7,256 nucleotides of DNA from an uncultured Lachnospiraceae bacterium (GCA_910585895.1 CAJUHY010000085.1:1-7256); one strand, 5' to 3'. Positions 1-6,370 are shown, counted from the stretch's first letter. Notes: a model not told the origin generated them from the sequence alone. Numbers and translations are program-made.

Positions 1-119
1 GACTGACTCAAATCAAAATCTGTACTTCTTGCAGTTACCAGAGCGCCGATTTCCATGAAACTTTTTTCATCAAGAAGACCGGCAATTCTCTGTCTTGCTG
101 AGTTGGTAGAATTACTCAT
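1..119 (-). CDS. Acyl-CoA carboxylase carboxyltransferase subunit, N-terminal fragment (cut by window edge)
   Basis: Only the first 39 codons are inside the window; the gene continues past position 1. The start is the ATG at 117-119, with a GGAGG ribosome binding site at 128-132 and an 8-base spacer. The peptide begins MSNSTNSARQRIAGLLDE and continues with SFMEIGALVTARSTDFDL. This resembles the N-terminus of the beta (carboxyltransferase) subunits of biotin-dependent acyl-CoA carboxylases and methylmalonyl-CoA decarboxylases in Clostridia, where 'RI..LLDE.SF.EIG' precedes the crotonase-like transferase fold. Such subunits move a carboxyl group between carboxybiotin and an acyl-CoA in the cytoplasm. 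The exact substrate (acetyl-, propionyl- or methylmalonyl-CoA) cannot be told from this fragment. A sigma-A-type promoter and an AT-rich palindrome lie directly upstream, so it probably starts its own transcript rather than depending on the carboxypeptidase gene before it. Confidence 0.7.
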   Translation of the reverse strand, partial: MSNSTNSARQRIAGLLDEKSFMEIGALVTARSTDFDLSQ

Positions 120-143
120 CGTTTAAACCTCCATATGTATTTT

Positions 144-163
144 GAAATTTTTATAAAATTTTC
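144..163. promoter_or_regulatory. AT-rich imperfect palindrome in the leader of the carboxyltransferase gene (possible operator)
   Basis: This is a 20-base dyad: GAAA-t-TTTTATAAAA-t-TTTC, with one mismatched pair. It lies between the expected transcription start (about 168) and the ribosome binding site (128-132) of the carboxyltransferase gene. That position suits a repressor acting by blockade, or a weak RNA hairpin. The high AT content means chance is a serious alternative, and no known regulator consensus was recognised. Confidence 0.3.
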
Positions 164-174
164 TTCCGAGTGTA

Positions 175-203
175 ATTGTATCTCTTTTGCAGAAATTTTT
201 CAA
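175..203 (-). promoter_or_regulatory. Sigma-A-type promoter for the carboxyltransferase gene
   Basis: On the minus strand the -35 box is TTGAAA (198-203), followed by exactly 17 bases and then the -10 box TACAAT (175-180). Each box matches the consensus at five of six positions. Transcription would start near 168 and give a leader of about 50 bases before the ATG at 119. It sits just after the stop codon of the upstream carboxypeptidase gene (211-213), which argues for a separate transcript. Confidence 0.65.
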
Positions 204-210
204 TAGCTAT

Positions 211-1548
211 TTAGAGAAAATAAAAATTCTTTTCCATAAAGAAGAGTTTCAGCAAAAAATCCTGATACCAGGAAGGCTCAAGTTTCTTCACGGACTTGCC
301 TGCACAGATGGGAACTCTGGCAATCTGCCGTTCTCCAAGATAATACGTGACGCTGCCGACTTCCTGCCCTTCCTCCACCGGGGCCTGCAGATTCTCAGGA
401 ACATCATAGATAGTCCTCACCTCCTCATCCGCTCGTTTCAGGACATTTATTTTTTCTTCTTTAATCCGCAGAGGAATGGTAATCTTCTGATAGAGCCTGC
501 CATTTTCCGGCTCCGCATCCGCCACGATTACCGGAGGAAAATCTTTGCCGTACTCGCAAACATCCGTATTCTCATACTGTTCAATCCCATAATTCATCAG
601 GGTCGTCGTATCTGCCCATTTATAGCTTTTGTTATTCGGCCAGCCGCAGGCAAGCAGCGCCACCACAAAGGTCCTGCCATCACGCTCTAGGGCGCCGACA
701 TAACAATATCCCGCATTCCCCGTAAATCCGGTTTTCCCGGACAATGCACCATCCATCATCTGCAAAAAGGCATTGTGATTATTACAGTTATAAGATTTCG
801 TGCCGGCAAGGTTCGTGAACTGATGGCTGGGGGTTCTGGTAATCTCAAGGAACTGTTCATTTTGAATACAGTAACTCATAATCTTTGCCAAATCCTCAGC
901 TGTTGTCCCATGCACCCCTGTCTCATCCTGTCTGTCCAGCCCATTGGGGGTAATGAAATATGTATCTTTACAGCCCAAGTCTTTCGCTTTCTGATTCATC
1001 TTGGCAGCAAATCCCTCCACACTGCCTGCAATATGTTCCGCAATCGCCACCGCTGAGTCATTGTGCGATTCCAGCATCAGGGAATACAATAAATCTCTTA
1101 GTCGGAAAGTATCATCCGCACTCATGCCAAGCCGCACCTTGGGCATGGAGGCGGCATAACTGCTGACTTTCACTTCATCGTCTAAATTTCCCTGCTCTAA
1201 CGCAATCATACAGGTCATAATTTTCGTTGTGCTGGCATTCGGCATATGCTCATAACCGTTTTTCTCGTAGAGTACCCTGCCGCTTGCAGCATCCATAAGG
1301 ACTGCAGACTTCGCGTAAAGCGTAATATTCGGCTGTTCTGCCGCAGTGATTTGTTGTTCTGTTTCCTGCTGCGTTGCGCCAGGTAATTCCTGCCGATATA
1401 TAGCCTGTGCCAGAAGCGATGGCAGCAGCGCCAAGGCTATACACATACTAAAGAGCAGGATGCGTCCTGCGAATCCTGCCCTTAACCTGTGACCATATAA
1501 ATCTTTTATGCTCCGTAATCTCAAAACTTTCATAGTAGGCTCTCTCAT
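211..1548 (-). CDS. D-alanyl-D-alanine carboxypeptidase (penicillin-binding protein 5 / DacA-DacB-DacF family, peptidase S11)
   Basis: This secreted, low-molecular-weight penicillin-binding protein would remove the terminal D-alanine from peptidoglycan pentapeptides. All three active-site boxes are present: STTK at residues 106-109 (nucleophile Ser106), SHN at 161-163 and KTG at 272-274. A hydrophobic segment at about 28-49 is the signal peptide or N-terminal anchor, preceded by a basic stretch. The catalytic domain spans about 75-320, a PBP5 C-terminal beta domain about 330-420, and residues 425-445 look like an amphipathic membrane-binding tail. The 445-residue length is on the long side for the family, mainly because of the N-terminal extension. 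The start is uncertain: ATG at 1548 has only a distant GGGAAG, and a second ATG at 1533 (residue 6) is equally possible. It follows scpB by about 50 bases; Bacillus dacB also lies downstream of scpAB, so a DacB-like sporulation role is plausible but inferred. Confidence 0.93.
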   Translation of the reverse strand: MREPTMKVLRLRSIKDLYGHRLRAGFAGRILLFSMCIALALLPSLLAQAIYRQELPGATQQETEQQITAAEQPNITLYAKSAVLMDAASGRVLYEKNGYEHMPNASTTKIMTCMIALEQGNLDDEVKVSSYAASMPKVRLGMSADDTFRLRDLLYSLMLESHNDSAVAIAEHIAGSVEGFAAKMNQKAKDLGCKDTYFITPNGLDRQDETGVHGTTAEDLAKIMSYCIQNEQFLEITRTPSHQFTNLAGTKSYNCNNHNAFLQMMDGALSGKTGFTGNAGYCYVGALERDGRTFVVALLACGWPNNKSYKWADTTTLMNYGIEQYENTDVCEYGKDFPPVIVADAEPENGRLYQKITIPLRIKEEKINVLKRADEEVRTIYDVPENLQAPVEEGQEVGSVTYYLGERQIARVPICAGKSVKKLEPSWYQDFLLKLFFMEKNFYFL

Positions 1549-1568
1549 CCCTAATCTGACTTCCCTTC

Positions 1569-1574
1569 ATTATA
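1569..1574 (-). promoter_or_regulatory. Possible -10 box upstream of the carboxypeptidase gene
   Basis: A perfect TATAAT occurs on the minus strand in the short gap between the scpB stop (1598) and the carboxypeptidase start. The -35 side is weak: the best candidate, AAGACA, lies 19 bases away. Transcription from here would begin near 1562. That leaves a very short leader for the ATG at 1548 and a more normal one for the ATG at 1533. It could add to read-through from scpAB. Confidence 0.3.
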
Positions 1575-1597
1575 TGAAACAGCCTTCGTTTTATGTC

Positions 1598-2167
1598 TTA
1601 CACGTCCATTTTTAAATTCATTTCCTCTTCCGCCTGTTGCCGGAACTCCTCTAACTGGTCTGCATCCAGAACCGGAAGTTCTTCAATTGACTGTACGCCA
1701 AAGCTGCGCAGAAACTCCTCTGTCGTGCCAAATAGCAGCGGACGTCCCGGCGCATCCAGCCTGCCAAGTTCACAGACAAGGTTATATTCCACCAGCTTGC
1801 TCACTGCATGGGCGCAGGACACACCGCGGATTTTTTCGATTTCCAGCCGGGTGATAGGCTGCTTATAGGCAATAATCGACAGCGTTTCCAACAGTACATC
1901 TGTCAAGACATGACGTTTCGGCTGCTTGGCAATCTTAATCAGATATTCATAGAGTTCCTTCTTCGTACACAACTGAACATTATTTTCAATCTCTATCAAC
2001 TGTATTCCGCGGTCTTCCTGCTCATACCGCTCCGTCATGCGCTGGATAATTTCACGCACCTGCGTCTCTTCCAGCTCCAGCGCCGCGGCAAGCTTTGAGA
2101 CCTCCACAGATTCTCCCATGGTGAAAAGGATTCCTTCTATAATTGCTTCATACTGTTGTGAATTCAT
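1598..2167 (-). CDS. scpB: Segregation and condensation protein B (ScpB)
   Basis: ScpB is the dimeric winged-helix (kite) subunit that binds the kleisin ScpA in the SMC-ScpAB complex, which organises and segregates the nucleoid. The 189-residue product matches the usual size. It opens with the typical QYEAIIEGILFTMGESVEV and carries two family hallmarks: LSIIAYKQPITRLEIEKIRG at 96-115 and GRLDAPGRPLLFGTTEEF at 135-152. The C-terminal tail (about 160-189) is acidic. The reading frame extends upstream to a GTG at 2197. I chose the ATG at 2167 because GGAG lies 5 bases before it (2173-2176) and because family members begin at this point, while the GTG has only a poor GGGATA. The gene lies 67 bases after scpA and is presumably co-transcribed from the scpA promoter. 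Confidence 0.95.
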   Translation of the reverse strand: MNSQQYEAIIEGILFTMGESVEVSKLAAALELEETQVREIIQRMTERYEQEDRGIQLIEIENNVQLCTKKELYEYLIKIAKQPKRHVLTDVLLETLSIIAYKQPITRLEIEKIRGVSCAHAVSKLVEYNLVCELGRLDAPGRPLLFGTTEEFLRSFGVQSIEELPVLDADQLEEFRQQAEEEMNLKMDV

Positions 2168-2172
2168 AGCTT

Positions 2173-2176
2173 CTCC
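2173..2176 (-). promoter_or_regulatory. Ribosome binding site that decides the scpB start
   Basis: GGAG on the minus strand lies 5 bases before the ATG at 2167. It favours this start over the in-frame GTG at 2197, which would add ten residues (MQNDGRNGEA) not typical of ScpB. Confidence 0.6.
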
Positions 2177-2234
2177 ATTCCTGCCATCATTTTGCACTAT
2201 CCCATAGCAAAATAATTCTTGTTTCTATGTATCA

Positions 2235-2981
2235 TCAAGCGGCAATTTTCGACTCCACAAAAATATCATCAAAAATACGCTCCTGGGAAATCAGGATTTT
2301 CCCAACTTTCATCAGTTCTAAAATGGATAAAAACGTGACAATAATTTCCATCTTGCTGCTCTGCGCTTCTAAAAGCCCTCGGAAACTAAATCTGCGGTGC
2401 GTCAGAGCATACTGCTCCAAATAACCCATACGCTCTTCCAAAGAAACTTCTTCTTTCTCAATTTTACCGAAGCGGGAACGAATGGGATCAATCTTGTCCT
2501 CTCTTTTGCGCATCACAGACTTAAAAATATCATTGAGACGCCGCAGGCTGACGTCCGCCATCAACTCCTGCAGATCCACTGGCTCCTCATACTGGCTGAC
2601 TTCCCTGGGTATCGTAGGTCTTTTAAACAGCGTCTTCTGAGCATCTATCTGACGGTCTTTGAGCTCATAAGACATACATTTATACATTTTATATTCAAGA
2701 AGCTTCTGCACAAGCTCCGCTCTGGGATCCTCCTCTTCTTCCTGCGTCTCCTCCTTTGGCAGCAGCATACGAGACTTAATATCCAACAGGGTCGCAGCCA
2801 TCACCAGAAATTCACTGACAATATTCAAATCGTGGCGTTTCATCTCGTTGATATATTCCATATACTGACTTGTAATCTCTACAATCGGAATATCATAAAT
2901 ATTAACTTTGTTTTTTTCCAACAGGTGCAAAAGCAAGTCCAAGGGACCCTCAAATACCTGCAGCTTCACTTTTAAATCCAT
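2235..2981 (-). CDS. scpA: Segregation and condensation protein A (ScpA), kleisin
   Basis: ScpA is the kleisin that bridges the two SMC heads and binds the ScpB dimer in the bacterial condensin complex. The product is 248 residues, the normal size (Bacillus ScpA is about 250). The N-terminal SMC-neck-binding domain shows the hallmark VFEGPLDLLLHLLEKNKVNI at 9-28 and LLDIKSRMLLP at 65-75. An acidic linker follows at about 77-86. The C-terminal winged helix, at about 211-243, includes VTFLSILELMKVGKI and would contact the cap side of the SMC head. The frame stays open upstream to a TTG at 3044, but that TTG is itself the -35 box of a good promoter. The real start is therefore the ATG at 2981, preceded by a GGGGG site with a 9-base spacer. 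The gene begins the scpA-scpB-carboxypeptidase run. Confidence 0.95.
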   Translation of the reverse strand: MDLKVKLQVFEGPLDLLLHLLEKNKVNIYDIPIVEITSQYMEYINEMKRHDLNIVSEFLVMAATLLDIKSRMLLPKEETQEEEEDPRAELVQKLLEYKMYKCMSYELKDRQIDAQKTLFKRPTIPREVSQYEEPVDLQELMADVSLRRLNDIFKSVMRKREDKIDPIRSRFGKIEKEEVSLEERMGYLEQYALTHRRFSFRGLLEAQSSKMEIIVTFLSILELMKVGKILISQERIFDDIFVESKIAA

Positions 2982-2990
2982 TCTGTTTTT

Positions 2991-2995
2991 CCCCC
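2991..2995 (-). promoter_or_regulatory. Ribosome binding site that decides the scpA start
   Basis: GGGGG on the minus strand (context CGGGGGAAAAACAGA before the ATG) lies 9 bases from the start at 2981. It is G-rich rather than a textbook AGGAGG. It selects the family-typical MDLKVKLQVFEGPLD start over in-frame starts further upstream. Confidence 0.55.
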
Positions 2996-3015
2996 GAAAA
3001 ATCACACTGCCTATC

Positions 3016-3044
3016 ATTTTAACTGCAATGAGGAAATTTTTCAA
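3016..3044 (-). promoter_or_regulatory. Sigma-A-type promoter for scpA-scpB
   Basis: The -35 box TTGAAA (3039-3044), a 17-base spacer and the -10 box TAAAAT (3016-3021) each match the sigma-A consensus at five of six positions. Transcription would start near 3009, about 28 bases before the scpA ATG at 2981. It lies in the 115-base gap after the metallophosphoesterase gene. The scp genes therefore probably have their own promoter, with read-through from upstream also possible because no clear terminator is visible in the gap. Confidence 0.7.
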
Positions 3045-3096
3045 GTAATTTTTTATATCTGTAGCTGTCAGCGTAACAGTTCAGCATTGAAACCAA

Positions 3097-3963
3097 TCAG
3101 CTCTCCGGCAGAAATTCCACGGCCAGCAATTCAGCGCGGTTAAAAATCCGCACGTGGAAAGTATGCGTGCCCAACCCGCGGCTGATAATTACATGATGCC
3201 CTTCTATCTCAAACCCGCCTGCGTCATACTTGGGAAAAAAGGTCAGCTGGGGGGAAATCAAACTCCCAATGCCGGGAATCCGTACCAGACCTCCATGATT
3301 ATGCCCACAGAATGTGACATCTGCTCCCCATTCCGCGTATCGGGGCGCATAAGCCGGATTATGCGCTAAAAGAATCTGAAACATTTCCGGCTTTCTAAGA
3401 GGCAGCTGCTCCCGCACATAAGATTTTTCCATAGGCGCTATCGTACCTTTCTCATAGTAATCCAACTCCAATTCCAAAGAGGAAAGCATAACCTCATTGC
3501 CGCCAAGGCAAACGCTGCAGCTCTCTGTTTCCATTACCGTCACGCCCAAGGCCCGCACACCTTCCAGATACTGCTGGAACTTAAGGTGATGTTTACGTTC
3601 AGGGTCCCTCAGGCGGCTTTCATGGTTGCCGTAACTGTAATATACGGGGGCAATCTTTACAAGCTCCCTGAATGTCTCATACGCGGTATCATAAGTTTCC
3701 GGATATTTACTCACTAGCATATCTCCCGGTATTAGAATAGCCTGTGGATTAATATTTGCCGTCTCCCTCAAAAGCCTCTCATTTTTCTTCCCATAAGAAA
3801 ATCCATGAAGGTCTGCAATCACCGCCACAGAAACCGGCACTTTGATTTTAGCGGAACGAATCTGATATCTGCTCACCTTAAATTTGTTTAATTCCCACCG
3901 CTGCCACAAAATATAAATAAATATCACCAATAAAATTGTCATCAAAATTATCATATCATCCAT
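3097..3963 (-). CDS. Membrane-anchored metallophosphoesterase (YkuE/YaeI-like, calcineurin-like fold)
   Basis: A predicted metal-dependent phosphoesterase with the full calcineurin-like motif set: DLH at residues 51-53, GD at 80-81, GNHE at 112-115, LLAHNP with His201, and GHNHGG at 220-225. These residues normally hold a two-metal centre. Residues 4-20 form one hydrophobic segment followed by a basic region (RWELNKFKVSR), so the enzyme is probably anchored in the membrane. Topology is not certain. The twin-arginine signal known from Bacillus YkuE is absent. The family includes lipid-processing phosphoesterases, but the substrate cannot be read from the sequence. The start is ATG 3963 or ATG 3954: an AAAGGG motif lies too close to the first and about 10 bases from the second. 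The gene is divergent from the dacF-like fragment and lies 115 bases upstream of scpA on the same strand. Confidence 0.85.
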   Translation of the reverse strand: MDDMIILMTILLVIFIYILWQRWELNKFKVSRYQIRSAKIKVPVSVAVIADLHGFSYGKKNERLLRETANINPQAILIPGDMLVSKYPETYDTAYETFRELVKIAPVYYSYGNHESRLRDPERKHHLKFQQYLEGVRALGVTVMETESCSVCLGGNEVMLSSLELELDYYEKGTIAPMEKSYVREQLPLRKPEMFQILLAHNPAYAPRYAEWGADVTFCGHNHGGLVRIPGIGSLISPQLTFFPKYDAGGFEIEGHHVIISRGLGTHTFHVRIFNRAELLAVEFLPES

Positions 3964-3972
3964 GCCCTTTGC

Positions 3973-3983
3973 TTACACTGTAA
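3973..3983. promoter_or_regulatory. Short dyad TTACA-C-TGTAA in the divergent promoter region
   Basis: A perfect 11-base inverted repeat sits in the roughly 70-base gap between the divergent metallophosphoesterase and dacF-like genes. TACA/TGTA half-sites are known from BlaI/MecI/CopY-type repressors, but those usually have an even spacing, TACA-NN-TGTA. The match is therefore imperfect and could be chance. I found no convincing sigma-A boxes for either gene in this gap. Confidence 0.25.
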
Positions 3984-4034
3984 TATATTATCATGTACTA
4001 TTAAAGTTATAGGTACATTCCCGGAGGTTATGCC

Positions 4035-4550
4035 ATGCGTTGTATATTATCATTCCTGTTATCATTTACCTTGTTATTTTCATCCCTATTGTCCACCCCT
4101 CCTGCCGACACGGAACCCGAAACTGGAACTGAGAGCGGAACCGAGAATGGAGTTCAGACTGAAGCTGCAAACGGAACCCATGCAGCAGAGGGAGTTTCCG
4201 TCTCAGCCCCCTCTGTGGTGCTGATGGAGGCTTCCACCGGTCAGGTCATCTACGAAAAAGAACCTGACATGCTGCGCCATCCCGCCAGCATTACCAAAAT
4301 TATGACCATGATTTTAATTTTTGATGCGTTAGAGGAGGGAAAAATTTCTCTGGACGATACGGTAACTGTCTCAGAATATGCTGCCAGCATGGGCGGCTCC
4401 CAGGTCTTTCTGGAAGTTGGCGAGACACAAACCGTAGATACCATGCTCAAATGTATCTCCGTTGCCAGTGCCAATGACGCCTGTGCTGCATATACAAATG
4501 GGAGACATAGATTGCCTGCGGACAGAAAATTTCTTTTTCTACCTATATAA
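4035..4550 (+). pseudogene. dacF: D-alanyl-D-alanine carboxypeptidase, DacF-like, 5' part only (interrupted by a mobile element)
   Basis: The first 152 codons closely follow DacF-type carboxypeptidases: hydrophobic signal peptide (2-20), a Thr/Glu/Gly-rich linker (21-54), VVLMEASTGQVIYEKE, then the SxTK box SITK at 85-88, EYAASMGGSQVFLEVGE, and the SxN box SAN at 145-147 followed by DACAA. Bacillus DacF continues at this point with VAMAEF-type sequence. Here the frame instead reads 19 unrelated codons (YTNGRHRLPAD..., basic and hydrophobic) to a TAA at 4548. The KTG box and C-terminal beta domain, more than half of the usual ~390 residues, are missing, so this product should be inactive. The start is well supported: GGAGG at 4023-4027 with a 7-base spacer to ATG 4035; an overlapping ATG at 4030 is out of frame. 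A large serine recombinase gene lies immediately beyond, so insertion of its element is the likely cause. DacF acts on spore cortex precursors in Bacillus; the same role here is inferred. Confidence 0.85.
4481..4500. other. Probable left junction of the integrated element (attachment-site half)
   Basis: Family resemblance of the dacF-like reading frame ends after the codons for DACAA (last clear codon 4488-4490). Everything to the right reads as unrelated sequence leading into the recombinase gene, whose stop is at 4567. The exact crossover dinucleotide cannot be set without the empty site or the right junction. The position is therefore good to about 10 bases on either side. Confidence 0.55.
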
Positions 4551-4566
4551 TAACAGATAAATTCTC

Positions 4567-6165
4567 TTAACGTGCACAGTTGTTCCCGAACTTATAATAG
4601 ATTGTCAGTTCGCCATCCCGTCCAACCTCTATCCTGTCTATCAATTCAACAATCATGTATCTGTCCAGCTTATCCATATTAATGTAATTCATTACCTCGT
4701 CCGCACACGCACAGTCCTGCAGCATCGTATCGGGAAACTCGGCAGCATCTGGTTCTGACAATGCATGTATATGGCGTTCTAATTCTATGAGCTGGTTTTC
4801 ATACTGTTTCATGTATTGTCTAAAATCAGTTTCTATTATAACATTATCAAGATATTTTTCAAAAGCCCCTTTCTTATATTTCTCTATTTTGTCCACCTGC
4901 TCCTGTAATATTTCCATCTGACCTGAAATATCCCCTCTATGCATCTTCACTGCTTCAAATTGCTGTAGGATGGCAATATCGTTTTCCGTAAGTATTTTTG
5001 CTGTCTCCTGCCTGAGAGAAGCTAATACCGCCTGCTCCAGTTCCTCATTTAATATTTTATGGCTTTCACAAAATTGTTTTCCCTGTTTCTTATAAGTCTT
5101 GCAGACATAACCGATAAATCCTCTCTCTCCATGTCTTGCATACAGTCTCTCCATGGATTTCTCACAGTCTGCACAAAATAATTTTCCGGAAAACAGTCCA
5201 TTAGGTGCAGCATAGACACTCTTCGTCCGTTGTCTCTGCAATTCCTGAACCAAATGAAAGGTATGTTTGTCAATAATCGGTTCATGGGTATTTTCCACAA
5301 TAATCCAGGATTCTCTGGACAATTTGATTTTCTTTTTATCCTTGTACGATACCTTATTATATTTATTCTGAACAAGTGTTCCGGTATAGACGGGATTCCC
5401 AAGGATTGTATGTATTGTCTGGTAAGACCATGTTTTCGTCTGGGAAAGCAGCTTACTGTTCTTGTAAGGGATTCCCAGTACTTTCTGTTTATAGTGGGTG
5501 GGTATCAGTATGCCCTCTGCTGAGAGCATAGCAGCAATTTTACTTTTTCCATTTCCCTCCAGATATAAGGCATAGATTCTACGGACGATAGATGCTGCAT
5601 AGGCATCGATGAGCAGGTGATTGTGGTTGTTTGGGTCTTTGCGGTATCCATAGGGACAGGAGGAACCCAGAAATTGCCCCGCTCTCATTTTGGCTTTGAA
5701 TACTGAACGAATATTGTCAGAAAGGTCTTCGCAATACCACTCATTGACAAGACCGTTTATCTGCCGTGCCTTTTTATTTCCCATATTCTCTGTATCTGCA
5801 TTATCCGCCACACCGACAAACCGTATGCCCAGCAGCGGAAAGTCATGGTGCAGATATTTTTCTATATGTTCCATATTCCGCGAAAACCGCGACTGGCTTT
5901 TGGCGATTACCATGTCAAATTTCCCTAACCTGGCATCCTCCATCATCTTCTCAAAACCTGGTCTGTCATCGTAAAGCCCGCTCTCATCGTCATCAGAATA
6001 TACGTTTACAATCTGATAACCTTCTGACAAAGCATATTCCGTGAGCAAAAGTCTCTGGTTTTTGATACTGGCGCTGTCATCCCCCTCCTTTATCCTATGC
6101 ACATCTTCTTTAGAAAGCCTCAAATAGAGGACTGCCTTTTTGCCGCGATTACATGTTTCATGCAT
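4567..6165 (-). CDS. Large serine recombinase (site-specific integrase/excisionase of a mobile element)
   Basis: It would catalyse site-specific integration and, with a directionality factor, excision of the element. The N-terminal resolvase catalytic domain (about 10-155) shows YLRLS with nucleophile Ser18, SIKNQR at 33-38, the DDDESGLYDDRPGF region at 58-71, and KSQSRFSRN with arginines 93 and 96. The recombinase DNA-binding domain covers about 165-275 and includes PYGYRKD and TIHTILGNPVYTG. A zinc ribbon follows: CxxC at 331-334 with later cysteines 355 and 366. A coiled coil at about 395-470 and a C-terminal segment ending in IEVGRDGELTIYYKFG complete the usual order. The length (532) and domain set are complete. 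The start ATG 6165 is preceded by GGGGAGGAG (6177-6185) with a rather long 11-base spacer. The gene points towards the interrupted dacF-like gene, so its neighbouring junction is the likely attachment site. Confidence 0.93.
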   Translation of the reverse strand: MHETCNRGKKAVLYLRLSKEDVHRIKEGDDSASIKNQRLLLTEYALSEGYQIVNVYSDDDESGLYDDRPGFEKMMEDARLGKFDMVIAKSQSRFSRNMEHIEKYLHHDFPLLGIRFVGVADNADTENMGNKKARQINGLVNEWYCEDLSDNIRSVFKAKMRAGQFLGSSCPYGYRKDPNNHNHLLIDAYAASIVRRIYALYLEGNGKSKIAAMLSAEGILIPTHYKQKVLGIPYKNSKLLSQTKTWSYQTIHTILGNPVYTGTLVQNKYNKVSYKDKKKIKLSRESWIIVENTHEPIIDKHTFHLVQELQRQRTKSVYAAPNGLFSGKLFCADCEKSMERLYARHGERGFIGYVCKTYKKQGKQFCESHKILNEELEQAVLASLRQETAKILTENDIAILQQFEAVKMHRGDISGQMEILQEQVDKIEKYKKGAFEKYLDNVIIETDFRQYMKQYENQLIELERHIHALSEPDAAEFPDTMLQDCACADEVMNYINMDKLDRYMIVELIDRIEVGRDGELTIYYKFGNNCAR

Positions 6166-6203
6166 TCTGTAAGCAACTCCTCCCCATAAACCACATTTAC
6201 TTT

Positions 6204-6217
6204 AAGTGTACGCACTT
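6204..6217. promoter_or_regulatory. Inverted repeat upstream of the recombinase gene
   Basis: The repeat AAGTG-N4-CACTT (middle TACG on the plus strand) lies about 40 bases upstream of the recombinase start. It could be an operator or a recombinase- or excisionase-binding site, but arms of five bases can occur by chance. The surrounding gap (6166-6321) shows no convincing promoter boxes. Confidence 0.25.
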
Positions 6218-6321
6218 TGCCTTTTTTTCTTCTGTCAGAACGCTTCCTTTCATTATCCAATATGTTTCGCTTCCCCTAAATTACTCCTTTCATTTTATGC
6301 CGGGGATGTCCGCTATAGAAT

Positions 6322-6360
6322 AAAAAATTGCCAGAGAAAACCTGTCTGGTCATCTCTGGC
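6322..6360 (-). terminator. Rho-independent terminator of the lipoprotein gene
   Basis: On the minus strand, ten bases after the lipoprotein stop codon, an 8-base-pair stem (GCCAGAGA, 6330-6337, with TCTCTGGC, 6353-6360) encloses a 15-base loop that can form an extra ACC/GGT pairing. The stem is followed after two bases by a run of six T residues (the A run at 6322-6327 on the plus strand). This should stop transcription before it enters the recombinase gene. Confidence 0.8.
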
Positions 6361-6370
6361 ACACTCTTTG

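Noticed and set aside
187..690. Open plus-strand frame of 167 codons opposite the carboxypeptidase gene
   Set aside because: It lies entirely antisense to a gene with all catalytic boxes of its family, has no family resemblance and no good ribosome binding site.
1566..1578. Small dyad TTCAT-ATA-ATGAA before the carboxypeptidase gene
   Set aside because: It has five-base AT-rich arms overlapping the TATAAT box and is easily explained by chance.
2397..2975. Open plus-strand frame of 192 codons opposite scpA
   Set aside because: It is a shadow of a well-recognised kleisin gene; its composition (His-, Leu- and Phe-rich) is typical of antisense translation.
3050..3096. Possible hairpin (CTGT...ACAG nested in GCTG...CAGC) between the metallophosphoesterase and scpA
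   Set aside because: The stem is short and not followed by a T run in the direction of transcription, so it is not called a terminator.
5049..5402. Minus-strand frame of 117 codons inside the recombinase gene
   Set aside because: It overlaps the zinc ribbon and DNA-binding region of the recombinase in another frame and has no recognisable features.
6197..6253. Eighteen-codon frame (MKGSVLTEEKKAKCVHLK) upstream of the recombinase
   Set aside because: It has no Shine-Dalgarno sequence before its ATG and is too short to support without conservation data.
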